Source: Methylocystis hirsuta
GTDB lineage: Bacteria; Pseudomonadota; Alphaproteobacteria; Rhizobiales; Beijerinckiaceae
Assembly: GCF_003722355.1 (NCBI RefSeq)
Contig: NZ_QWDD01000001.1
Coordinates: forward strand, 868,001 to 932,000
Direction of reading: 5' to 3'
DNA length: 64,000 nt
The notes beneath the pieces were generated by a model, which was not told the origin of the DNA, did no database searches, and saw nothing but the letters and a program-made list of their open reading frames with translations. The position numbers were made by a program, and so were the translations under genes. This document shows positions 17,671 to 26,638 of this stretch, piece after piece; position 1 is the stretch's first letter, and every line of letters starts with the position of its first letter.

Positions 17671-17932
17671 GACGCGGCTCCTGTCATTGGTTTCGGCGGG
17701 TTCCGCCAGCGTTCTTAGCTAATCGTCCTCAAGGCGAAAGGCAAAGAACGTGGTTGCAGCAGCGCAGCCGCCCAGCCGCAGCGACTCCGCTAAGATCACA
17801 ACCCATTTGTGGACCATGGCGCAAAACTGAGTTAGGAGCGAAATTTAGCAGCTGCGTGAAGTAAAGTCGGAGATCGACGCCTCAGCCGCAGATCCGCGAA
17901 CGCGCACGAGCAAAGGAGCCTCCTCGCTGACC

Positions 17933-20056
17933 ATGGCGTGTGTAGAAATTGTCCATGAGTTGGACAAGCGACTGCGGTTGCGACTTTTGTCGAATGCGGA
18001 CGATTTTGCGCAGACGGAAGTTGCGCTGCGACAGCTTCCCGGCGTCGCCTCCGTGCGCGCCAATCGCGCCTGCGCATCTTTGACGCTGGTGTATGACGGA
18101 CAGCCGGAGGTCCGCGACTCCATTCTCGAAACCGCACGTCGAACGCCATCAACGGCCGCGGGCGGCTGGCGACCTCCGCCAGCCGCCAGCGCCAAGCGCG
18201 TGACTCTCGCGGCCGGCGCGATCGCCGCCGCGCTCCTCCTTCCCGCGCCGCTCGCCGCAGCGATCACTTGGCTCAACATCGCGGGCGTCCTCGCGCGCGG
18301 CATCCTTGCGGCGTCGCGCGGCAAGCTGAAGACCGACGTTCTTGATGCGCTCGCCATCGGCGTGCCGGCGGCGCGCCAGGAATATGTCACCGCCAGCGTG
18401 ACCCGCTTCCTTCTCGCGCTGGCGGAGCATATCGAGGCCACCACCGTCCAGCAGTCAGACGAATTGCTGCGTTCGCTCCTGCGACAAGCGCCCAGCGATG
18501 TCTGGGTGGAACGCCGCGACGGCGAACTCGCGCGCGTGCCTTTCATGCAGCTTAAAGGCGGCGAGCGCGTCGTCATCGGCGCCGGCGAGACCATTCCGGT
18601 CGACGGCCAGGTGGTGGCCGGCGACGCCTATGTCGATCAGTCCTCAGTGACCGGCGAAAGCCTTCCCATGCCGCGCGCGGTCGGAGATCAGGCGCTCGCG
18701 GGCAGCGTTGTCACCGACGGACGGCTCGTGGTCCAGGCTGAGCGCGTGGGCGAGGACACCACGACGGGACGCATTTCGCGCTACATTCAGGACGCTCTCG
18801 ACCGTCCGGCCGACATCCAGACTGTGTCCAGCGTCTTTGCGGATCGGCGCGTCGGCATTACGCTGGCCACAGCTGCGGTGGTGTTCGCGCTCACGCGCGA
18901 CTGGCGCCGGATCGAATCCGTCTTCATGGTCGACTATTCCTGCGCCGTGAAGCTCGGCACGCCGATCGCGATCAAGTCGGCGATGTATCGGGCCGCGCAT
19001 GAAGGCTGTCTGGTCAAGAGCGGAACGGCGATCGAAACGCTTGCCGGGGTCGACACGATCGTTTTCGATAAGACCGGCACGCTGACCCACAACACGCTCG
19101 AGGTCACGGACATTTGTCCGCTGGACCCCGGGATCGACGAAGAACGGGCGGCGGCCATGGTCGCTTCGCTCGGCGAGCACACAAGCCATCCCATCGCGCG
19201 CGCCGTTGTCGGGCTCGCGCAGCAGCGTCGGCTCGCCCATATCCCCCATGAGGCCGTCAATTTCATTGTCGGCCATGGCGTGGAAGCGAATGTCGATGGA
19301 CGCCGCATTCGGTTTGGCAGCCGGCATTATCTCGAAGACGATGAGCACATTTCATTCGCGGACGCCCGCAAGACCGTGCGAGCGCTTCAAGAGCAAGGCA
19401 AATCGCTTCTCTATGTCGCCGCCGATGAGCGCCCGATTGCGGTCTTTGCATTGCGCGATCGATTGCGACCCGAGAGCGCGAGCACGCTTGCGCAGTTGCG
19501 CGCCTTAGGAGTCAAGCGCCTCGTGATGATCACGGGCGATCGCCAGGCGCCGGCGCTGGCTTTCGCACAGACGCTTGGCATAGATGCGGTGCATTATGAA
19601 CAGCAGCCGGAGGATAAGGCCAACATCATAAAGGCGCTCAAGCAGAAGGGCCGCCGCGTCGCTTATATCGGCGATGGCGTGAACGACGGTCCGGCATTGA
19701 TGGCGGCGGATGTCGGCATCTCAATGCCGCGCGCCGCCGACATTGCCCGAGCCAGCGCCGACATTGTGTTGCTGGAAGACAGACTGGATTCCGTCGCCAC
19801 GATACTCGCGGTCGCCCAGAAGGCCATGAGTCTAATCCATTCTAACTTCAAGATCGCGGTTGGCGTGAATTCCGCGATTCTGGCCGCCGCGGCGTTCGGC
19901 CGTCTTTCTCCTCTCGCCGCCGCCACGCTGCACAATGGGACGACGATCGCCGTCCTGCTGCGCGCCCTGCTGAGCGGACGCGCGCACAGCTCCGTCGCGG
20001 AGAAAATCCCACGCGCTTCAGTCGCACTCGAGCACAGCCGGGCGCAAGAACAATAG
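17933..20056 (+). CDS. P1B-type heavy-metal ATPase with an S-C-A metal motif
   Basis: A 707-residue P-type ATPase. An N-terminal domain of about 85 residues (MACVEIVHELDKRLRLRL) resembles a metal-binding ferredoxin-like fold without the CxxC motif. Core motifs are seen: SVTGES (actuator), DKTGT with D379 as phosphorylated residue, TSHPI (the P1B HP motif), MITGD and GDGVNDGPAL. The transmembrane metal site, normally CPC, reads DYSCAVKLGTP (S336-C337-A338), so one of the usual two cysteines is absent. Such sites differ from the Cu/Zn/Cd CPx pumps and may indicate another metal such as Mn or Fe; this is inference. The gene is isolated, with 320 bases before the siderophore operon, yet its location supports metal homeostasis. 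Confidence 0.85.
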   Translation: MACVEIVHELDKRLRLRLLSNADDFAQTEVALRQLPGVASVRANRACASLTLVYDGQPEVRDSILETARRTPSTAAGGWRPPPAASAKRVTLAAGAIAAALLLPAPLAAAITWLNIAGVLARGILAASRGKLKTDVLDALAIGVPAARQEYVTASVTRFLLALAEHIEATTVQQSDELLRSLLRQAPSDVWVERRDGELARVPFMQLKGGERVVIGAGETIPVDGQVVAGDAYVDQSSVTGESLPMPRAVGDQALAGSVVTDGRLVVQAERVGEDTTTGRISRYIQDALDRPADIQTVSSVFADRRVGITLATAAVVFALTRDWRRIESVFMVDYSCAVKLGTPIAIKSAMYRAAHEGCLVKSGTAIETLAGVDTIVFDKTGTLTHNTLEVTDICPLDPGIDEERAAAMVASLGEHTSHPIARAVVGLAQQRRLAHIPHEAVNFIVGHGVEANVDGRRIRFGSRHYLEDDEHISFADARKTVRALQEQGKSLLYVAADERPIAVFALRDRLRPESASTLAQLRALGVKRLVMITGDRQAPALAFAQTLGIDAVHYEQQPEDKANIIKALKQKGRRVAYIGDGVNDGPALMAADVGISMPRAADIARASADIVLLEDRLDSVATILAVAQKAMSLIHSNFKIAVGVNSAILAAAAFGRLSPLAAATLHNGTTIAVLLRALLSGRAHSSVAEKIPRASVALEHSRAQEQ

Positions 20057-20117
20057 CAGAGCTCCTTCAGCTCGGCGGCGTAAGCGGCCCCGGGTGAAGC
20101 GTTGCGCCCAACCCCGA

Positions 20118-20134
20118 GATCCCGCCGTGGGATC
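20118..20134 (+). terminator. Hairpin downstream of the P1B ATPase
   Basis: A perfect 6-base stem GATCCC/GGGATC with the loop GCCGT. It lies about 60 bases after the ATPase stop. No T-run follows, so it is only a weak candidate for a terminator. Confidence 0.3.
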
Positions 20135-20222
20135 GGATTCTGTTGGCATCGGCGCTGCACGGTGACTGCGTGCGCGTCGCTTTGTTTACAACTTAAGCAA
20201 TAAAGTACTAGCTACTTTGGAA

Positions 20223-20237
20223 TGAGAATAAATACAA
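20223..20237 (+). promoter_or_regulatory. Fur-box-like sequence
   Basis: TGAGAATAAATACAA matches the 7-1-7 Fur consensus (TGATAAT-N-ATTATCA) at 11 of 14 positions by eye. It sits in the AT-rich leader about 140 bases before the receptor start. Iron control of the operon is expected, but alphaproteobacteria often use Irr or RirA instead, so the identity of the regulator is open. Confidence 0.4.
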
Positions 20238-20376
20238 GTAATATATGGTACATATGTCACATGGCGCTTAAAATACTTCCGAAATGACGGTTACATAATT
20301 GACGAAAAAAAAATATTCGAGCTATGTGCAGCATACAAAGCGAGGCATCGCGCTGCACAATAGTAGAGGCGGAAGA

Positions 20377-22803
20377 ATGACCAAGAAACATTCCAGATTT
20401 TCCTGCCTGGACATCTCGGCGATCGGGAAAAAATCCCTGCTTGTATGTAGTCTCGGCGCGCCGGTCGTGATCGCCCTCGAAGTCGCATCGGCCCTGGCGC
20501 AGAATGGCTCGCAAACATTGCCTCCGGTGACCGTGGATGCGCCGCGCGACAAGCCACAAGCCAAGCCGCGGCAACAAACGCAACGCCCAGTCGCATCGAG
20601 CGCGCGTGCGAGCAGCGTTCATCCGAGCGGCCCGAGACCGCACGTGGCTTCGACGCCGCGCGGCGCGACGTCCGCCCAGGTCGGTCCTGCGCTGCTCTCC
20701 GGCGCAAGCGGCGTCGCGCCGTCTCCGCCAACGGGCGAAATCGGCAATCTTCCGCCGGCCTACGCCGGAGGCGAGATCGCTCGCGGCGCCCGGCTCGGCA
20801 TGCTCGGCAATCGCGATTTCATGGACACGCCGTTCAATATGACGAGCTACACGTCGGCGCTGATCGAGAACCAGCAGGCGCGCACCTTGCAGCAGGTCTT
20901 GGAGAACGACCCGTCGGTGCGCATGGCCACGTCGGCCGGGCACATTCGCGAGAATTTCAGAATTCGCGGCTTCCCCGTGCTTGGCAGCGAACTCGCGCTC
21001 AATGGCATGTATGGACTCGCGCCCGACGGCCATGTGCCGACCGAATTCCTGGAGCGCGTCGAAGTGCTCAAGGGTCCAGGCGCGCTGCTCAATGGAATGG
21101 CGCCGTTCGGCGCGGTCGGCGGTTCGATCAATCTCGTCACCAAACATGCCGGCGACGCGCCGATCACCAGCGTCAGCACGGATTACACATCCAGTTCTCA
21201 GTTCGGCACGCATATCGACGTCGGCCGGCGCGGCGGCGACCACAATCAGTTCGGCATTCGCTACAACGGCGTTTATCGCAGCGGCGGGACCGCGCTCGAC
21301 GAGCAGTGGAAAGTGCGTGGCCTGAATGCGCTGGCGCTCGATTTCCGCGAAGAGCGCGTCAGGCTGTCGATTGACGCCTATCACAGCCAGGAAATTTTCA
21401 AGAACGGCAGCGCGTTCATGGCGAGCTTCAGCGGCATTGGGGTGGCGGCTGCGCCAAGCGCAACCAAGAATCTGTTTATCGGGTCCAACGCGCGATTCGA
21501 GAATGCGGCCGTCGTCGCGCGCGGAGAGCTCGACATTGCGGAGAATGTCACCGTGTTCGCCGGCATCGGCTTTTTGGACAGCCGAAACTTCGGCTTCACA
21601 AATGGAACCCAGGCGCAAGGCGTAAATCTGCTCGGCAACTACTCCAAAGCCCGAATCGTCAATCTGCGCGGCTATAACAATACGCTGTCGACGCAGGGCG
21701 GAATTCGCGGCCAGTTGGACACGGGACCGCTGCGTCATCAATTCGTGCTGAGCGCCTCGGCGCTGAAATTAAGCAGCAGTTCCGAATTCGGAGCTGTCTC
21801 GCCATACAGCTCCAACATTTATGTGCCCGTCGTGCCGCCTCAGGCGCCTCCTCCGCCGGTCGTTCCGAACACGGCGTTCCGTCTCGGGCAGCCGTATTTC
21901 GAGACCGATCCGAGAAAGACCGGAGAGACCTATCTGGCGAGCCTCGCCTTCGCCGACACCATCTCGGCCTTCGACGAACGCATCCAGCTCATCGGCGGCC
22001 TGCGCAGCCAGCGGGTGATGACCAAGACGTTCCAGGCCAATACGGGCATAGAGACGAACGCCTATGACAGCCATCGTCTCTCGCCGGCCTTCGCGCTGAT
22101 CGTCAAGCCGTTCGACAATCGGCTGTCGCTTTACGCCAACTATATTGAAGGACTCACCCAGGGCCTGCGCGTCACCAACCCGGCCGCAACCAATTTCAAC
22201 GAGTCGTTTCCGCCCTTCGTCTCCAAGCAGATCGAGACCGGCGCGAAGCTGGATTTGGGCATTCTCGCGAATACCCTGAGCTTCTATGAGATTACGCAAC
22301 CGACTCTTGCGACCGTGACCTCAGGAGGCCTTATCTCCTATCAGCCCGTCCGGCAGCGCAATCAGGGCATCGAGTGGAACGTCTTTGGCGAGCCGATCGA
22401 AGGCTTCCGCGTGCTCGGCGGCGTCTCTTATATGATCGGCGTCATCACGCAGAGCGCGGACGGAAAGACCACCGGAAAGAACGCCTTCGGCATTCCGAGA
22501 TGGCAGGCGAACCTCTATGGCGAATGGGACCTTCCCTATCTGGTCGGGGTGACCGTGGAAGGTCGCGTCATCTATACGAGCGCCCTCTATGTCGACTCGT
22601 TGAACTACTACCGAATTCCTGAATGGGCGCGATTCGACGCGGGCGTTCGCTACGCGACGAAGATATACGGCGTGGATATGACGCTGCGGGCGAATGTGAA
22701 TAATCTGTTCGACCACAGCTATTGGTCTGGAGCGTACAACGACGGTTTCGCCACGCTCGACGCGCCGCGCACCGTCCTCCTGTCGACGACGTTCAACTTC
22801 TAG
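20377..22803 (+). CDS. TonB-dependent siderophore receptor
   Basis: An 808-residue outer-membrane receptor. The start ATG (MTKKHSRFSCLD) follows GAGGCGGAAG; an earlier TTG at 20299 is in frame but gives an unlikely N-terminus. A signal peptide ends near ALAQ. A proline/serine-rich linker of about 80 residues comes next, then a plug domain (NFRIRGFPVLGSELALNG, VEVLKGPGALLNG, GGSINLVTK) and a beta-barrel ending in the C-terminal signature TTFNF. The family imports ferric siderophores using TonB energy. First gene of the siderophore operon, it is the natural receptor for the catecholate product made by the downstream genes. The 16-base gap to the next gene supports co-transcription. Confidence 0.92.
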   Translation: MTKKHSRFSCLDISAIGKKSLLVCSLGAPVVIALEVASALAQNGSQTLPPVTVDAPRDKPQAKPRQQTQRPVASSARASSVHPSGPRPHVASTPRGATSAQVGPALLSGASGVAPSPPTGEIGNLPPAYAGGEIARGARLGMLGNRDFMDTPFNMTSYTSALIENQQARTLQQVLENDPSVRMATSAGHIRENFRIRGFPVLGSELALNGMYGLAPDGHVPTEFLERVEVLKGPGALLNGMAPFGAVGGSINLVTKHAGDAPITSVSTDYTSSSQFGTHIDVGRRGGDHNQFGIRYNGVYRSGGTALDEQWKVRGLNALALDFREERVRLSIDAYHSQEIFKNGSAFMASFSGIGVAAAPSATKNLFIGSNARFENAAVVARGELDIAENVTVFAGIGFLDSRNFGFTNGTQAQGVNLLGNYSKARIVNLRGYNNTLSTQGGIRGQLDTGPLRHQFVLSASALKLSSSSEFGAVSPYSSNIYVPVVPPQAPPPPVVPNTAFRLGQPYFETDPRKTGETYLASLAFADTISAFDERIQLIGGLRSQRVMTKTFQANTGIETNAYDSHRLSPAFALIVKPFDNRLSLYANYIEGLTQGLRVTNPAATNFNESFPPFVSKQIETGAKLDLGILANTLSFYEITQPTLATVTSGGLISYQPVRQRNQGIEWNVFGEPIEGFRVLGGVSYMIGVITQSADGKTTGKNAFGIPRWQANLYGEWDLPYLVGVTVEGRVIYTSALYVDSLNYYRIPEWARFDAGVRYATKIYGVDMTLRANVNNLFDHSYWSGAYNDGFATLDAPRTVLLSTTFNF

Positions 22804-22819
22804 GGATAGGGAGTGGACG

Positions 22820-23107
22820 TTGAACCTCTCGCCCGAAGCCCTTCAATTCGCATCCTGCATCGCCGTCGCGACGGGCGCCGCCAGCCTCTATCTCGGCGCG
22901 CAGAACCAGCGCTGGCTGTCGCGGCCGCTGCCGGGGTTGTGGAGCGGCGTCGCTGGCGCGGCGCTGCTGCTTCTCGGTGTTTTTCTGTGGAGTCAGACGG
23001 TTCAGCTTTCAACTGCGATTTTCGGGACGCTCGCCCTGGTCATGCTTCTGTTCATCGCTTTCCCGTGCCTTGGGGCGCTGCGAACCTTCATCAGGAACGC
23101 GCCATGA
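22820..23107 (+). CDS. Small membrane protein of siderophore-uptake operon (DUF3325-like)
   Basis: A 95-residue protein with three hydrophobic helices (about 8-26, 38-56, 65-84), starting at TTG (MNLSPEALQFAS) six bases after the GGGAG ribosome-binding site. A GTG at 22813 belongs to another frame. Its size, helix count and place between a TonB receptor and a PepSY protein match the DUF3325-type proteins often found in siderophore-reductase operons; family assignment is from context and general resemblance. Its stop overlaps the next start (ATGA). Function unknown, probably inner-membrane and accessory to iron release. Confidence 0.7.
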   Translation: MNLSPEALQFASCIAVATGAASLYLGAQNQRWLSRPLPGLWSGVAGAALLLLGVFLWSQTVQLSTAIFGTLALVMLLFIAFPCLGALRTFIRNAP

Positions 23108-23388
23108 GTCAGATCCGACGCGACTGGGTTAGCAAAACCTCGGCCGGCGCCATTCTGGGCTTCAGCCTCGCGATCGCGCTTGCGGGCCTGTTTGCGTGGC
23201 TCAGTCCCGGCGGACTGGCGACTCCAAATAAATTTCAGCTCGTGATGTGGCTTATCGCGCCGATCTGGCTGACGACGCTGAGCCTGTGTTTCTTCTTTTC
23301 GAGCGGTAGACGCGCCTGGCTCTGGCTGGGCGGCGTAAATCTACTGGCGTACGCCGGCCTATTCGCCTGCCGCCTTCTCCTTCGCTAA
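23104..23388 (+). CDS. Small membrane protein of siderophore-uptake operon (DUF3649-like)
   Basis: A 94-residue protein starting MSQIRRDWVSKTSAG with three hydrophobic helices (about 15-36, 46-64, 72-92). The ATG overlaps the preceding stop. It resembles the small iron-transport-associated membrane proteins (DUF3649 type) that occur with PepSY reductases; I base this on helix pattern and position. A longer frame beginning at 22813 reads through the preceding gene and is rejected. Fifteen bases separate it from the PepSY gene, so the trio is surely co-expressed. Role inferred: part of an inner-membrane ferric-siderophore reduction module. Confidence 0.7.
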   Translation: MSQIRRDWVSKTSAGAILGFSLAIALAGLFAWLSPGGLATPNKFQLVMWLIAPIWLTTLSLCFFFSSGRRAWLWLGGVNLLAYAGLFACRLLLR

Positions 23389-23403
23389 TCGGGACAACGC
23401 ACG

Positions 23404-25005
23404 ATGCGCAGCGACGTTGTTCGACTCTATAAGGTTGTTCATACGTGGACAGGCATCACCGCCGGGATGTTTCTGTTCATCGCCTTCTACGCCGGCTCCA
23501 TCACGGTGTTCGCCGAGCCGCTCGCGCGCTGGGTTGCATCCCCCGCTCCGGTCCGCCTCACCGCCCTTGCCCGATCGGATGAATTGATCGCGCACACGCT
23601 TGCCGCACGGCCTGACGCAGCCAAGGAGTTCACGCTCCATTTGGGCGAAACCGAAGATCTTTGGGCGCGGCTCACATGGCGGAAAGGCAAGGACGACAGG
23701 ACGCCGTGGTCGGCGGAGCTCTCTCCCGAAGGCGACTTGCGCCTGGCGCAGTCATATCGCTCGAGTCTTGCCGACTTCGTCGACAACATTCACCGAACCG
23801 CCGGCATTCCAGGCGCCAATGACATCGGCGAGACCATCATGGGCGTCGTGAGCGCCGTTTATGCCGTCGCGCTTGTGTCGGGCCTGATCATCGTTCTGCC
23901 TTCGCTCGTTAAGGATCTCTTCGCGCTGCGGATAAGCCCCAATCTCAAGCGCATGTGGCTCGACGCGCACAATGTCGTGGGCGTCGTCAGCCTGCCGTTC
24001 CACATCGTCATCGCGCTGAGCGCGGTCGTTTTCTGCCTGCACGAGCCCTTGTACGACGCGCTCGACTACGTCGTCTACGATGGTCGCCTGAAGTCGATCA
24101 TGGCCGCGAGCAACCCCTTCAACTCTATCAAGAAGGATGAACGACCCGCGCCCATGCTGCCCGTCAACACGCTCCTTGAGAGGGTGAAGGCGGCGTCGCC
24201 GAGTTTCGTCCCCGCCGAGATGCGTTACCGAAACGCTGGACTTCGTGGCGCCTCGGTTCAGGTCTGGGGTTATGACACCCGCTATATGACGAGAGGAAAG
24301 GGATTTGCGGTCATCAGTCCGGTCACTGGCGAGATCGCCAACACGGACTATCTTCCCGGCAGAGAGGGCGCTTGGACGGGCGTCGTGGCGACGTTTTTCG
24401 CCCTGCATTTCGCTACCTTCGGCGGCGATGTCGTGCGTGTCTGCTATTTTCTCCTCGGCATTGCGGGCGCCTTCCTCTTTTATTCCGGCAATTTGCTTTG
24501 GATTGAGTCTCGCCGGCGAACTGAACGGCGAAACGGCGGGCCTGTGATTCAGAAGACATCGACGCGGCTGATGTCCGCCGCCACAGTCGGCGTCTGTCTC
24601 GGCGCGATCTGCGCGATCTCCATCACCATCGTGGCGGCGAAATGGTTGAACGGCCGCGTCACGAACATCGATGTGTGGCACAATGGCGTTTATTACGCCG
24701 TGTTCCTGGCGAGCGTCCTTTGGTCGTTCCTCAGGGGCGCCGCCGCTGCCAGCGTTGAGCTTCTCTGGCTTGCCGGGATAGCCGCCGCTGCAATTCCTTT
24801 GACCTCACTGTTCAGTTGGGCGTCGCCCGCGCTCAGCATGCAAGGTTCGGCGAGCATGGCCGCGCTCGGCGTCGACCTCGTCGCGCTTTCCGCCGCCTTA
24901 TGTTTCGTCTGGATGGCGCGCTCTGCGGCTCATCGCGTGGAATATGGGCCCGCCGACAGCGTGTGGGCCGCGTCCCACCGGCAATTGCAGGAGGCGGCGC
25001 GATGA
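23404..25005 (+). CDS. PepSY-type membrane protein, probable ferric-siderophore reductase
   Basis: A 533-residue inner-membrane protein of the PepSY_TM (PiuB/FoxB-like) family. The N-terminus is VRLYKVVHTWTGITAGMFLF, with a histidine in the first helix. Further conserved histidines lie in the helical regions NIHRTAG, LDAHNVVG, FHIVIAL and ALHFATFGG, and these could bind haem. About seven to eight membrane helices are visible with periplasmic PepSY segments between (about 50-140 and 240-330). Relatives such as FoxB and FhuF-independent reductases remove iron from siderophores by reduction. Position between the receptor and the esterase makes that role likely. The stop overlaps the fes start (ATGA). 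Confidence 0.83.
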   Translation: MRSDVVRLYKVVHTWTGITAGMFLFIAFYAGSITVFAEPLARWVASPAPVRLTALARSDELIAHTLAARPDAAKEFTLHLGETEDLWARLTWRKGKDDRTPWSAELSPEGDLRLAQSYRSSLADFVDNIHRTAGIPGANDIGETIMGVVSAVYAVALVSGLIIVLPSLVKDLFALRISPNLKRMWLDAHNVVGVVSLPFHIVIALSAVVFCLHEPLYDALDYVVYDGRLKSIMAASNPFNSIKKDERPAPMLPVNTLLERVKAASPSFVPAEMRYRNAGLRGASVQVWGYDTRYMTRGKGFAVISPVTGEIANTDYLPGREGAWTGVVATFFALHFATFGGDVVRVCYFLLGIAGAFLFYSGNLLWIESRRRTERRNGGPVIQKTSTRLMSAATVGVCLGAICAISITIVAAKWLNGRVTNIDVWHNGVYYAVFLASVLWSFLRGAAAASVELLWLAGIAAAAIPLTSLFSWASPALSMQGSASMAALGVDLVALSAALCFVWMARSAAHRVEYGPADSVWAASHRQLQEAAR

Positions 25006-26342
25006 CGACGCCTTGCGAGCAATTGTTGGTCGGTCGCTTCGGCCAAAACGTGGGTTCCGATCGCTGGTGGCGTCGGATCGCCATCGAAGGCTGTCCAATT
25101 GTCCAGGCGATAGGCGGGGACCGGGCGCGGGTCTTGTTCTTGTGGCGCGACCCTGAAGGCGATGCGACGACCTCAAGGACTCGATGCGTCTATATCGATA
25201 TCTGCTCAGTCACTGATCATCATAGCAATGAACCCGCCTCTTTGGAGCGGATCGCCGGAACGGATGTCTGGCATTGGTCATTCGAGGTACAGGCTGAATG
25301 GCGCGGAAGCTATTGCTTCATTCCTCTCGATGACAGCCATCTCCATGGCGCCCGCGGCGCTGACGGCGAAATTTTGCCGAAGGATTGGTGGCGCTCAGCG
25401 TTGAAGTTCGCTCAGACCGATTCGTTGAACCCCAACCTTTGCCATGTCGGCCTGCGCGGACAGCCGTTATCCGCCGCACATCTTCCGCAGGCGCCAATGC
25501 AAACGGCATGGCGGGACGTCGACCGCAACAGCCGCCCCGCGGTCGATCAGAGCCGCCTCCATCGAATGGAATGGAACAGCGCTCGGCTGCGCAACAGCCG
25601 CCGCGTTTGGATTTATCGCACGGGCGCGATGCCTAAAGACAGCAAGCTTCCTCTCGTCGTGCTCCTAGACGGCCAATATTGGGCCGAATCCATGCCGGTC
25701 TTCTCAGCCCTGGACCATGCCACGCACGCCGAATTGCTCCCGCCCAGCATCTATGTGCTCATCGATTCGCTCAATGCAGACACGCGTCGTCGCGAGCTCG
25801 CGTGTGACGAGGCCTTTCTTGAGGCCGTTCAGCGGGAGCTTTTGCCAATCGTGGCAGGCCTCGCGCCGTACGGCCGCGATCCGAGCAAGACCGTCATCGC
25901 TGGACAGAGTTTTGGCGGACTCGCGGCGCTTTTCGCTGGACTTCGTTCGCCAGAATGCTTCGGTTGCGTGCTCAGCCAATCTGGCTCGTTCTGGTGGCCG
26001 GGAGGCTATGCGCGGGAGGATCTACGGCCGCACGTTCCTGACACGCGCGGCCATGCGCGAGACGTCGTCGCCGATTTGATCGAGAGCAGCAAGAGCGGCG
26101 CTTCCCGCCTTCGCGTCTTTCTTGAGGCTGGAAGCTTTGAGAAAATCATTCGCGTCGCCAGCGACCGCGTTCATCGGACTCTCATCGATGCAGGGCATGA
26201 CGCCCATTATCGCGTCTATTCGGGCGGGCACGATCCGCTCTGCTGGCGTGGCGGATTGCTCGACGGACTGTCCTTTCTGCTCGCCGACCATCGTGCGGCG
26301 CCAGCTGGCGCTACGGCGTCTCGCTCGGACGCCTCAGATTAG
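25002..26342 (+). CDS. fes: Fes-like enterochelin/siderophore esterase
   Basis: A 446-residue alpha/beta hydrolase starting MTTPCEQLLVGRFGQ; the ATG overlaps the PepSY stop. The N-terminal domain (about 1-190) matches the enterochelin-esterase N domain (VLFLWRDP, DVWHWSFEV, SYCFIPLDD, DSLNPN). The C-terminal esterase domain carries the nucleophile in AGQSFGGLAAL, an acidic residue region LEAGSFEK and the catalytic histidine in YSGGHDPLCWRGGL. Fes hydrolyses ester bonds of ferric tri-serine lactone siderophores in the cytoplasm to free iron. Its presence argues that the product of the neighbouring NRPS is ester-linked through serine. A longer frame starting at 24816 overlaps the PepSY gene and is rejected. 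Confidence 0.9.
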   Translation: MTTPCEQLLVGRFGQNVGSDRWWRRIAIEGCPIVQAIGGDRARVLFLWRDPEGDATTSRTRCVYIDICSVTDHHSNEPASLERIAGTDVWHWSFEVQAEWRGSYCFIPLDDSHLHGARGADGEILPKDWWRSALKFAQTDSLNPNLCHVGLRGQPLSAAHLPQAPMQTAWRDVDRNSRPAVDQSRLHRMEWNSARLRNSRRVWIYRTGAMPKDSKLPLVVLLDGQYWAESMPVFSALDHATHAELLPPSIYVLIDSLNADTRRRELACDEAFLEAVQRELLPIVAGLAPYGRDPSKTVIAGQSFGGLAALFAGLRSPECFGCVLSQSGSFWWPGGYAREDLRPHVPDTRGHARDVVADLIESSKSGASRLRVFLEAGSFEKIIRVASDRVHRTLIDAGHDAHYRVYSGGHDPLCWRGGLLDGLSFLLADHRAAPAGATASRSDASD

Positions 26343-26369
26343 CAATTGCAAACGCGACGGAGTGAAAGT

Positions 26370-26594
26370 GTGAACGACGCGCAGCCAAACCCATTCGACG
26401 ACGAAAGCCTTACGTTTCTCGTTCTGGTCAATTCCCAGGGCCAACACAGTCTCTGGCCGACATTCGCCCCGGAGCCCGCAGGCTGGCGACGACTCTTCGG
26501 TCCGAGCGATCGGAACGACTGCGTAAAATTCGTCGATGAGCATTGGACCGACATGCGCCCGCAGTCTCTTCGTGACGCGTCCGGTCCGCGTTAA
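26370..26594 (+). CDS. MbtH-like NRPS accessory protein
   Basis: A 74-residue protein starting at GTG ((M)NDAQPNPFDDES), seven bases after GGAG. It carries the MbtH signature: FLVLVNSQGQHSLWP, then GWRRLFGPSDRNDCVKFVDEHWTDMRP, with the conserved tryptophans and SLWP segment. MbtH proteins bind and activate adenylation domains of NRPSs. It lies 44 bases before the NRPS, the usual place. A slightly longer frame from a TTG at 26346 exists but lacks a ribosome-binding site. Confidence 0.93.
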   Translation: MNDAQPNPFDDESLTFLVLVNSQGQHSLWPTFAPEPAGWRRLFGPSDRNDCVKFVDEHWTDMRPQSLRDASGPR

Positions 26595-26638
26595 CCGAAT
26601 GACTTACTAGGCAGCCTTTCTTTCGAGGGGAACGACAA

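Larger units (their letters stand above)
20057..20376. promoter_or_regulatory. AT-rich leader upstream of the siderophore operon
   Basis: The 320 bases between the ATPase and the TonB receptor contain no gene. They change abruptly from GC-rich to AT-rich at about 20185-20335, a contrast expected of a strong regulated promoter. A hairpin lies at 20118-20134 and a Fur-like element at 20223-20237. Core promoter boxes cannot be placed with certainty. Confidence 0.55.

Noticed and set aside
20257..21741. 494-residue minus-strand open frame over the TonB receptor
   Set aside because: It is the antisense reading of a clear TonB receptor; arginine/alanine-rich product with no domain.
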